Shown one piece after another: positions 1-4,978 of a stretch of DNA of 9,888 nt. The stretch lies in the NCBI GenBank assembly GCA_028872975.1, contig JAGWNV010000072.1, forward strand, positions 1 through 9,888, read 5' to 3'. Position 1 is the first letter of the stretch, and each line of letters starts with the position of its first letter. The stretch comes from Acidobacteriota bacterium. GTDB lineage: Bacteria; Actinomycetota; Acidimicrobiia; Acidimicrobiales; UBA8190. The position numbers and the translations under genes are program-made. The notes under the pieces were generated by a model. It made no database searches, was not told where the DNA came from, and saw only the letters and a list, made by a program, of their open reading frames with translations.

Positions 1-1782
1 GGAGGCAGGAGGGCCCGCCATCGCCGACGCGCCGTCCGCCCCCGGGCGGGATGCGGCCTCGGGCTCCCCGGGGTGCTGCTCGTCTCCCGCCCAGATGCTG
101 GCCAGCCCGGCGAGCGCGCAGAGCGCCGCCGACGCCGTGAAGGCGACCACGAGACCATGGTGGAAGGGCCCAGAGATGAGAGAAGGGAAGAAGGCCTTGC
201 CGGTCACCGTGGCCGTGTGGGCCGGGCCGATCCCGGCCAGGACGTGGGGTCCGAGCAGGGTGCCCATCGGGTTGTAGCCGAGGAAGGCGGCGAAGAGGGT
301 GCCGACAGGTGGGAGGCCGGCGATGCGGTGGGACACCGCCACGGGGACCCCCTGGGACCGTAGGCCTGCCGACATCGCCGAGGGCAGGGTGGCGGCCAGG
401 CCCACGATCATGAGGGAGAAGAAGATGCTGATGGAGAGGACGAAGCCGGCGTTCATGAAGGTGGCCCGCATCCCCGAGGCCGCACCCCGCTGCCCGGGAG
501 GAACGGCGTTCATCAGCGTCGTGGTGTTGGGCGCCGAGAAGAGGCCGGTGAAGACGCCGTTGGCGAGGATGAGGGCGGCGAAGGCCGGATAGGAGAAGTC
601 CACCGGCAGGAACAGCAGCGCCCCGAAGGTCACCGCCGCGCCCAGCATGCCGACGGCCGAGAACCACTTCTGGCCGAACCGGTCCGAGAGCCGGCCGGCG
701 AGGGGCCCCGAGAGGAGGTAGCCGATCGACATCGGGACCAGGTAGATCCCCGACCACAGCGGCGTGGACGCGAACGAGTAGCCGTGGAGGGGGAGCCAGA
801 TGCCCTGGAGCCAGAGGATGAGCATGAACTGCAGTCCCCCCCGGCCCATGTTCGAGAGGAGGTTCGCCAGGCCTGCGCCGAGGAAGGCCCGGATGCGGAA
901 CAGGCCCAGGTGGAACATGGGCTCGGGGACCCTGCTCTCGATCCAGGTGAAGAGTCCGAGGACGGCGGCTCCTCCGGCCAGCTCGGCGACGACCGATGGG
1001 TTGGTCCAGCCCATGGAGTGCCCGCCGTAGGGCATGAGGCCGTAGGTGAGGCCGACCATGAGGAGCACGAGGCCCAGGGCGAAGCTGGCGTTCCCCCACC
1101 AGTCGATCCGGGCCGGGGATCGGTTGCCGGTGTCGTGCAGCTTCCAGTAGGCCCACAGGGTCCCGGCCACGCCGAAGGGGACCGAGACGAGGAAGACGAG
1201 TCGCCAGTCGACGTCGGCCAGGAGGCCGCCGACGAGGAGCCCGAGGAAGGACCCCGAGATGCCGGCGACGATGTTGATGCCGAGCGCCATCCCTCGCTCC
1301 TGGACGGGGAAGGCGTCGGTAAGGATCGCCATGGAGTTGGCCATGAGGAGCGCCCCGCCGATGCCCTGGAGCACCCGGAGCAGGATGAGGACGAGGGCTC
1401 CTGTCGGTCCCGTCACGGGAGAGAGGGCGAGGGCGATCGAGCCCAGGGTGAACACGGCGAAGCCGGCGTTGTACATCCGGACCCGCCCGAAGAGGTCCCC
1501 GATCCTGCCCAGGGTCACGACGAGGACGGCTGTGACCACCATGTAGCCCTGGAGGAGCCAGAGCAGCAGGCCGATGTTCGAGGCCTGGAGGGGATCGACG
1601 TGGATCCCCCGGAAGATGGCCGGCAACGAGATGATCACGACGCTCGTGTTCATCATCGCCATGAACACGCCGAGGGTCGTGTTGACGAGGACGGTCCACT
1701 TGTACCGGTCGGGACGGGTCCCGCCGGCGGCGCCGGCCCGCCGGCCGCCGACGAGGCTCTGGGTCGCGCCGGCAATCCCCAT
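1..1782 (-). CDS. MFS exporter, DHA2 (EmrB/QacA-like) family, C-terminus beyond window
   Basis: Inner-membrane proton-coupled exporter of the 14-helix DHA2 branch of the major facilitator superfamily; the substrate cannot be read from sequence. The open frame runs 594 codons from ATG at 1782 to the window edge without a stop, so the C-terminus is missing here. A hydrophilic 34-residue N-terminus precedes TM1 (about residues 35-55, NTSVVIISLPAIF). Motif A is GRIGDLFGRVR (residues 92-102). The TM4 motif LRVLQGIGGALL with its Arg136 is at 135-146. The motif C region with the WRLVF start of the next helix is at about 172-198. A second-half motif-A copy, GRLSDRFGQ, follows, and then a long loop with GYNPMGTLLGP before the last helix. 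TM1 has Asn45 where most DHA2 pumps have Asp, and motif C has Leu182 where the antiporter signature has Pro. The gene is transcribed divergently from the DUF1015 gene. The start is chosen because homology begins soon after it and a -10-like box fits a leaderless transcript. Family call is secure; role as a drug pump is inference. Confidence 0.9.
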   Translation of the reverse strand, partial: MGIAGATQSLVGGRRAGAAGGTRPDRYKWTVLVNTTLGVFMAMMNTSVVIISLPAIFRGIHVDPLQASNIGLLLWLLQGYMVVTAVLVVTLGRIGDLFGRVRMYNAGFAVFTLGSIALALSPVTGPTGALVLILLRVLQGIGGALLMANSMAILTDAFPVQERGMALGINIVAGISGSFLGLLVGGLLADVDWRLVFLVSVPFGVAGTLWAYWKLHDTGNRSPARIDWWGNASFALGLVLLMVGLTYGLMPYGGHSMGWTNPSVVAELAGGAAVLGLFTWIESRVPEPMFHLGLFRIRAFLGAGLANLLSNMGRGGLQFMLILWLQGIWLPLHGYSFASTPLWSGIYLVPMSIGYLLSGPLAGRLSDRFGQKWFSAVGMLGAAVTFGALLFLPVDFSYPAFAALILANGVFTGLFSAPNTTTLMNAVPPGQRGAASGMRATFMNAGFVLSISIFFSLMIVGLAATLPSAMSAGLRSQGVPVAVSHRIAGLPPVGTLFAAFLGYNPMGTLLGPHVLAGIGPAHTATVTGKAFFPSLISGPFHHGLVVAFTASAALCALAGLASIWAGDEQHPGEPEAASRPGADGASAMAGPPAS

Positions 1783-1790
1783 CGACACCG

Positions 1791-1796
1791 AGTTTA
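1791..1796 (-). promoter_or_regulatory. Putative -10 box (TAAACT) for a leaderless MFS transcript
   Basis: Read on the minus strand, TAAACT fits the actinobacterial TAnnnT -10 pattern. It ends eight bases before the ATG at 1782, which places the transcription start at or within a base or two of the A of the start codon. No Shine-Dalgarno is present between it and the ATG, consistent with a leaderless mRNA. No convincing -35 hexamer was found at 16-18 bases. Confidence 0.4.
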
Positions 1797-1807
1797 CGTG
1801 AACGTAA
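1794..1807. promoter_or_regulatory. Palindromic operator candidate TTACGT-GA-ACGTAA
   Basis: Perfect 6-bp inverted repeat with a 2-base centre, lying 12 bases upstream of the MFS start codon and overlapping the putative -10 box. On the plus strand the ACGT core recurs with a 6-base period (ACGTGA, ACGTAA, GCGTCA; 1796-1813), giving a third degenerate half-site. The layout fits a repressor operator of the TetR or MerR type; ACGT-based palindromes of this shape are known for regulators of acyl-CoA or lipid catabolism such as LiuR. No regulator gene lies next to it in the window, so the binding protein is unknown. Confidence 0.5.
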
Positions 1808-1877
1808 GCGTCAGTGTGCCCCGACCGGACCCGACTAGCCCCACCAGTCCGACCAGGCCCGACGGCGGCGGCCAGAC

Positions 1878-1897
1878 CCGACGGCGCCGACCGTCGG
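1878..1897. repeat. Small inverted repeat in the divergent intergenic region
   Basis: Arms CCGACGG and CCGTCGG (7 bp, perfect) flank a 6-base loop. It lies between the MFS and DUF1015 starts, in a stretch (1783-1967) that also repeats the word CCCGACGGCG twice (from about 1858 and 1877). In DNA this rich in G and C such an arm length can arise by chance, so a regulatory role is only a possibility. Confidence 0.3.
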
Positions 1898-1967
1898 CGG
1901 GCCGCTGCAGCCGCCGTGGCCGGCGCGAGGGTCCGACGAGGTGCCCGTCGTGTGGTACGCAGAGTCG

Positions 1968-3155
1968 ATGCCCGGGTTCGAGCCCTTCGCCGGCCTCCGT
2001 TACGACCCTTCGGTCCCCCTCGACGCCGTCATCGCCCCGCCCTACGACGTCGTCGGGCCCGAGGAGCGAGCCGAGCTGGCGAGCCGCCACCGGGCCAACG
2101 CCATTCATGTGGAGTTACCCGCCGAGGAGCCCTCGATGGGGCTCGACCGGTACGCCAACGCCGCTCGACTGCTCGGGGAATGGACCGAGAAGGGCACCCT
2201 CCTCGAAGACGCCACGCCCGCCTTCTACGGCTACCGGATGACCGCCCCCGGCGCCTCCCCCACGACAGGGGTCATCGGCGCCCTCGCCTGCGAGCCGATC
2301 GGCGGGGACATCCTCCCCCACGAGCAGACCATCCCGAAGGACAGAAGTGATCGTCTCGACCTGCTTCGGGCGGCGCGGGCCAACCTGTCGCCGATCTGGG
2401 GCCTGTCGCTGACCGAGGGCCTCGCCACGCTCTACCGGCAGACCGAGCCGGCCGACGCCAAGGCCACCGACGACGACGGGGTGCTGCACGAGCTCTGGGT
2501 CATGGACGACCCGGCGCTCATCGAGGCCATCCGGGTGAGCGTCGGCTCCTCGCCCGTGGTCATCGCCGACGGGCACCACCGATACGAGACCGCCCTGGCC
2601 TATCAGGCCGAGCGGCGTGCGGCCCGGGACGGCGCCCGGGGCGACTACGACCTCGTGATGGCCCTCGTGGTCGAGCTCGCCCCTGGACAGCTCACCGTGG
2701 GGCCGATCCACCGGACCATCGTCGTCCCGTCCGGGACCGATCTGGTCGAGGCCTTCTCGAGGTGGTTCGACCTCGTCCGGGCCGGGCCGGTCGACGAGGA
2801 CGTGGTGAACGCCGTGGCCGATTCCGGTGCCCTCGCCCTCGTGACGGCGTCCGATGTCTGGCTCCTCACCGCCAGGGAAGAGGCCTACACCGCCGCCGAA
2901 TCGGACCTGGACTCGAGCATCTTGGCGATGGTGGCGAAGGAGATCCCCGGGGCGGCCGTCGAGTACAACCACGACTGGCGGACGGTGGTGAGTGCCGTGG
3001 TTGCAGGCGGCGCCCAGGCGGCGGTCCTCATTCGACCGGTGACCGTCGAGCAGATCGGGGACTGGGCCCATGCCCGCCGGCGGATGCCCCCGAAGAGCAC
3101 CTACTTCTTCCCCAAGCCCCGCACCGGGATGGTCTTCCGGCCCGTCCGGGGCTGA
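1968..3155 (+). CDS. DUF1015 (COG4198) family protein, function unknown
   Basis: A 395-residue cytoplasmic protein of the widespread but uncharacterised DUF1015 family (PF06245); no signal peptide or membrane segment is visible. Family landmarks appear in order: FEPFAGLRYDP at residues 4-14, APPYDVV at 23-29, the block from ILPHEQTIPKDR (115-126) to ANLSPIWGL (138-146), the hallmark ADGHHRYETA at 200-209, GPIHRT at 245-250, and the C-terminal PPKSTYFFPKP at 374-384. Length is within the family norm of roughly 400, so the gene looks intact. In other genomes members often sit beside serine-biosynthesis genes (serA/serC); that context is absent here. The DGHHR motif recalls ParB-like and sulfiredoxin-like folds, which is only a hint at function. 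The ATG at 1968 is preferred because the family begins with the MPxFxPFxGLRY pattern; an in-frame GTG at 1941 would add nine residues. No clear Shine-Dalgarno precedes either. Confidence 0.92.
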   Translation: MPGFEPFAGLRYDPSVPLDAVIAPPYDVVGPEERAELASRHRANAIHVELPAEEPSMGLDRYANAARLLGEWTEKGTLLEDATPAFYGYRMTAPGASPTTGVIGALACEPIGGDILPHEQTIPKDRSDRLDLLRAARANLSPIWGLSLTEGLATLYRQTEPADAKATDDDGVLHELWVMDDPALIEAIRVSVGSSPVVIADGHHRYETALAYQAERRAARDGARGDYDLVMALVVELAPGQLTVGPIHRTIVVPSGTDLVEAFSRWFDLVRAGPVDEDVVNAVADSGALALVTASDVWLLTAREEAYTAAESDLDSSILAMVAKEIPGAAVEYNHDWRTVVSAVVAGGAQAAVLIRPVTVEQIGDWAHARRRMPPKSTYFFPKPRTGMVFRPVRG

Positions 3156-3208
3156 CGGGGTCCCGACGAGAGACGGGCCGGGGCGGCGCGGCACGGCCCC
3201 CTCGGTGA

Positions 3209-3226
3209 CGCTGCCGTTCGGCAGCG
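3209..3226. terminator. Short hairpin downstream of the DUF1015 gene
   Basis: Perfect palindromic arms CGCTGCCG and CGGCAGCG around TT, folding as a 7-bp stem with a 4-base loop, 53 bases after the DUF1015 stop codon. There is no run of T after it, so it would be a U-tract-less actinobacterial terminator if it acts at all. Confidence 0.35.
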
Positions 3227-3266
3227 CCCGTACCGCGCCCGCCCCGACTCCCGTCGTCCCCCGACA

Positions 3267-3303
3267 GCGTCGGCTCGGCCCTACTTGGGGCCGGGGCCGA
3301 CGC
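3267..3303. terminator. Long GC hairpin between the DUF1015 gene and ssb
   Basis: An outer 8-bp stem GCGTCGGC / GCCGACGC continues, after one T-G wobble and a single-base bulge, into an inner GGCCC/GGGCC stem with loop TACTTG. No T-run follows. It could end DUF1015 transcription, or lie in the ssb leader if the promoter is further upstream. Confidence 0.4.
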
Positions 3304-3472
3304 CCATAGAGGTATCGGCGCGTCGCAACCGGGGCTGTAGCTGCGAATTCGGTCGCCGGCCCGTTCCAGCCAGGGTCCCGGCAAGGTCGCCGGCGAACCG
3401 GCCGGTCCACCGTGGGGGTCGTCACCCGCCCGGGGTGGCCTGCCGGGCGTCGGACACGCCCCCGATCACGAC

Positions 3473-3478
3473 GGAGGA
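3473..3478 (+). promoter_or_regulatory. Shine-Dalgarno GGAGGA of ssb
   Basis: GGAGGA lies 11 bases before the ATG at 3490. It supports that start over the in-frame GTG at 3412, which would add 26 arginine-rich residues not found in SSB proteins. Confidence 0.6.
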
Positions 3479-3489
3479 CCTCTTCGGCC

Positions 3490-3921
3490 ATGAGCAACAC
3501 GACAACCTTGTCGGGGAACCTGACCAGGGACCCCGAGATCCGCTACACCCGCGACGGCCAGGCGAACGCCACCTTCGGCATGGCCGTCAACCGCCGCTGG
3601 CAGCCGAGGGGGAGTGAGGAATGGGAGGAGGCCACCTCCTTCTTCGACGTCGTCTGCTGGCGGGAGCTGGCCGAGAACGTCGCCCTCAGCCTCGTGAAGG
3701 GCAGCCGGGTCATCGTCACCGGCCGCCTGGACCAGCACGTCTGGGAGACCGAGCTCGGCGAGCGGCGCAGCCGGGTCGAGATCACCGCCGAGGAGGTGGG
3801 CCCGTCGTTGCGGTTCGCCACGGCCGAGGTCACCCGGACCGGGCGCCGAGGCCCCGATCAGGAGGACGCCGGCGGTCGCTCCGAGAGCTCCGGCTTCTCG
3901 AGCGTCGGGATCGACGCCTGA
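3490..3921 (+). CDS. ssb: Single-stranded DNA-binding protein, short form lacking the acidic tip
   Basis: A 143-residue SSB with one OB-fold domain over about residues 1-112. It binds single-stranded DNA in replication, repair or recombination. Visible family blocks are the opening TLSGNLTRDPEIRYT, FGMAVNRRW, the SFFDVVCWRELAENV block with its aromatic residues, KGSRVIVTGRL, and a closing VEITAEEVGPSLRFA. The tail after the OB fold is short (about 30 residues), carries several Asp/Glu and Ser, and ends GFSSVGIDA. The acidic D-D-I-P-F type tip used by main bacterial SSBs to recruit partner proteins is absent. The gene stands alone, without the rpsF and rpsR neighbours of the main chromosomal ssb, so I infer a paralog comparable to SsbB of Streptomyces, which also lacks the tip. 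It follows a 334-base gap and is followed within five bases by a strong hairpin, so it is probably transcribed on its own. Confidence 0.9.
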   Translation: MSNTTTLSGNLTRDPEIRYTRDGQANATFGMAVNRRWQPRGSEEWEEATSFFDVVCWRELAENVALSLVKGSRVIVTGRLDQHVWETELGERRSRVEITAEEVGPSLRFATAEVTRTGRRGPDQEDAGGRSESSGFSSVGIDA

Positions 3922-3925
3922 CCGA

Positions 3926-3968
3926 CGGTTCCCGGGCCCGGTCCCCTCGCCGCCGGGCCCGGGAACCG
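3926..3968. terminator. Strong 16-bp perfect inverted repeat after ssb
   Basis: Arms CGGTTCCCGGGCCCGG (3926-3941) and CCGGGCCCGGGAACCG (3953-3968) are exact reverse complements around an 11-base loop. The repeat starts five bases after the ssb stop. It is the strongest hairpin found in the window. There is no T-tract after the stem; such hairpins commonly act as terminators in GC-rich actinobacteria. Confidence 0.75.
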
Positions 3969-4021
3969 CTCCCCGCCTGCCACCTGTCCTTGCCGGCGCC
4001 CCGAGCGGCACCGGCTCACCC

Positions 4022-4027
4022 GAGGAG
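4022..4027 (+). promoter_or_regulatory. Shine-Dalgarno GAGGAG of the 53-aa ORF
   Basis: GAGGAG is separated by five bases from the ATG at 4033. The good match and ideal spacing are the main support that this short frame is translated. Confidence 0.55.
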
Positions 4028-4032
4028 TCCCC

Positions 4033-4194
4033 ATGGTCCTCTTGGACGTCAGCTCGGGCCTCGGCCCGCCGTTGTTCTCGAACCCCGCCCTCCCCGTCGG
4101 CGTCCGCCTCCTCCTGGTCGCCGCCGTCGCCGCCGTGGCCGGGGCGGCTGCCCACCGGTCCCGGAGGGGGGCTCGCCCCCGCCCGCGGCCATGA
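4033..4194 (+). CDS. Small single-pass membrane protein, 53 residues, unknown
   Basis: Not a family I recognise. The predicted protein has a 21-residue N-terminal segment, one hydrophobic helix at about residues 22-40 (VGVRLLLVAAVAAVAGAAA), and an Arg/Pro-rich tail of 13 residues. By the positive-inside rule the tail would face the cytoplasm. Support for coding is a well-placed GAGGAG ribosome site, nearly uniform G/C third positions, and an ATGA overlap (4191-4194) joining it to the next small ORF, which suggests translational coupling. It lies beyond the ssb terminator, so it may have its own promoter. Composition is simple (Ala, Val, Leu, Arg, Pro), so a chance frame in GC-rich DNA cannot be excluded. 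Confidence 0.5.
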   Translation: MVLLDVSSGLGPPLFSNPALPVGVRLLLVAAVAAVAGAAAHRSRRGARPRPRP

Positions 4195-4442
4195 GCGCCC
4201 GGCCGAGACTTCTGCCCGGCTTCGCCGACGCCGTGGTCCTCACCAAGCGGGAGGTGTTCGACGCGCTCGAGGCCTGCGCCGACGCCGAACGAGTCCTGCT
4301 CCGCTGCGGTCGGCCCGTCCCCGCGGCCGGGATGGCGGCCCTCTTCGAGCTCCTCGAGGACCGGGTCGTCCTCGACCCCCCGGGCCGGGCCGGCTACGAG
4401 GAGGCGGGGTCGAACTCGAGGGAGAGGGAGTTCACGCAGTAA
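4191..4442 (+). CDS. Hypothetical 83-residue protein overlapping the msrB 3' end
   Basis: Not a family I recognise. The translation has a balanced, protein-like composition: a central block of predicted helix (LTKREVFDALEACADAERV, about residues 17-35), two cysteines (Cys28 and Cys38), a second helix-like stretch (AALFELLEDRVVLDP) and a polar C-terminus. No signal peptide or membrane helix is visible. G/C third positions are near uniform, in line with real genes nearby. The start overlaps the stop of the 53-aa ORF as ATGA, pointing to coupled translation. Its last 49 bases run antisense over the end of msrB, including the codon for the msrB catalytic cysteine. It is probably a soluble cytoplasmic protein; function unknown. 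Confidence 0.55.
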   Translation: MSARPRLLPGFADAVVLTKREVFDALEACADAERVLLRCGRPVPAAGMAALFELLEDRVVLDPPGRAGYEEAGSNSREREFTQ

Positions 4443-4792
4443 CGGAGCCCGGTGGGCCCCGGTCCGTCGGGGAAGACGTGGCCGAGGTGGCCCCCGCAGC
4501 GGGCGCAGGTGATCTCGGTGCGGACCATGCCGTGGGATCGGTCCTCGGTCTCCGCGATCACGCCCTCTTCCATGGCCCTCGTGAAGCTCGGCCAGCCAGA
4601 CCCCGAGTCGAACTTGTCGTCGGACCGGAAGAGGGCCACCCCACAGCCGGCGCAGCGGAAGAGCCCGGGGTCGTGGACGTCGAGGAGGGCGCCGGAGAAG
4701 GCGGGCTCTGTCCCCTTCTCCCGAAGGACGTGGAAACGGTCGAGCGGGAGCTCGGTGCGCCACTGGTCCTCGGTCTTCCGGACGTCCTCCAT
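4394..4792 (-). CDS. msrB: Peptide-methionine (R)-S-oxide reductase, zinc-binding one-Cys MsrB
   Basis: Cytoplasmic repair enzyme that reduces the R-epimer of methionine sulfoxide in oxidised proteins, normally drawing electrons from thioredoxin (EC 1.8.4.12). The 132-residue protein covers the full SelR domain: HVLREKGTEPAFSG (21-34), zinc ligands in CAGC (Cys47, Cys50) and CARC (Cys96, Cys99), GWPSF (66-70), GHLGHVF (101-107), and catalytic Cys119 in RYCVNS. Only these five cysteines exist. The resolving cysteine often found just before GWPSF is Ser65 here, so this is a one-Cys type that must be reduced directly or by another route. The start at 4792 is fixed by AAGGAG five bases upstream; an in-frame ATG at 4834 lacks that support. 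The gene is divergent from the fadE30-like operon and convergent with the small ORF pair. No msrA is in the window. Confidence 0.95.
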   Translation of the reverse strand: MEDVRKTEDQWRTELPLDRFHVLREKGTEPAFSGALLDVHDPGLFRCAGCGVALFRSDDKFDSGSGWPSFTRAMEEGVIAETEDRSHGMVRTEITCARCGGHLGHVFPDGPGPTGLRYCVNSLSLEFDPASS

Positions 4793-4797
4793 CTGTG

Positions 4798-4803
4798 CTC
4801 CTT
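4798..4803 (-). promoter_or_regulatory. Shine-Dalgarno AAGGAG of msrB
   Basis: On the minus strand AAGGAG precedes the ATG at 4792 by five bases. It decides the msrB start in favour of 4792 rather than the upstream ATG at 4834. Confidence 0.75.
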
Positions 4804-4841
4804 CCGCTCGAAGCCGGGCCGCCAGCAGCTTCAACAGCTCC

Positions 4842-4859
4842 GGGCATCCGACTATGCCC
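4842..4859. promoter_or_regulatory. Inverted repeat GGGCAT-N6-ATGCCC upstream of msrB
   Basis: Perfect 6-bp arms separated by six bases, 50 bases upstream of the msrB start. On the minus strand it covers CATAGT (4851-4856), a possible -10 box, so a protein bound here could control msrB. It lies about 120 bases upstream of the fadE30-like gene and could also serve that operon. It does not match the KstR2 or KstR operator patterns. The regulator is unknown. Confidence 0.35.
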
Positions 4860-4961
4860 TAGGCGGCGCCAGTCGGGGACCCCGCCTGCCCATCGACCGA
4901 ACCCGTCCGGGGGGGACGCACCGCCGTCGGTCCCGGCGAGGGTGGCCGGAGGGGGCTTTGC

Positions 4962-4967
4962 TAGGGT
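4962..4967 (+). promoter_or_regulatory. Putative -10 box TAGGGT of the fadE30-ipdF-fadD3 operon
   Basis: TAGGGT fits the TAnnnT pattern of actinobacterial -10 boxes and lies 11 bases before the ATG at 4979, implying a leader of only a few bases. No Shine-Dalgarno is found in that interval and no good -35 hexamer is seen. Confidence 0.45.
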
Positions 4968-4978
4968 TCCCGCCGCCG

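Larger units (their letters stand above)
3156..3489. other. 334-base gap without a convincing gene, with two hairpins
   Basis: No frame here shows a protein-like translation; the open frames are arginine- and proline-rich shadows. The stretch holds two GC-rich hairpins (listed separately), a weak TTGGGG (3285-3290) / TAGAGG (3307-3312) pair with 16-base spacing that could be a promoter for ssb, and the ssb ribosome site at its right end. No tRNA, repeat array or insertion sequence was seen. Confidence 0.6.

Noticed and set aside
1853..1890. Twofold CCCGACGGCG word as a possible direct-repeat operator
   Set aside because: Short GC words repeat often at this base composition and the spacing does not relate to any promoter feature I could place.
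784..2241. A 485-codon plus-strand frame opposite the MFS gene
   Set aside because: Highly Glu/Asp/Gly/Pro-biased translation, antisense to a clearly conserved 14-helix transporter; a shadow frame.
3331..3385. A tRNA-like start, GGGGCTGTAGCT, in the gap before ssb
   Set aside because: No matching 3' acceptor strand (AGCCCC), no GGTTCGAATCC-type T-arm and no proper anticodon stem follow; it is a chance match.
3412..3489. GTG at 3412 as an upstream start for ssb
   Set aside because: It would add 26 Arg/Pro-rich residues never seen before the SSB OB fold; the ATG at 3490 has a GGAGGA site upstream.
2115..3500. A 461-codon minus-strand frame opposite the DUF1015 gene
   Set aside because: Low-complexity Gly/Arg/Pro/Val translation opposite a well-supported gene; no homology-like blocks.
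4166..4180. GGGGG-CTCG-CCCCC hairpin at the end of the 53-aa ORF
   Set aside because: Only 5 bp of homopolymer pairing inside a coding frame; likely a composition effect.
4793..4834. ATG at 4834 as the msrB start
   Set aside because: The AAGGAG five bases before the ATG at 4792 and the usual MsrB N-terminus favour the shorter form.
4793..4978. KstR2- or KstR-type operator for the steroid-like operon
   Set aside because: Neither the ACAAG..CTTGT nor the AAC..GTT palindrome is present in the region upstream of the fadE30-like gene.
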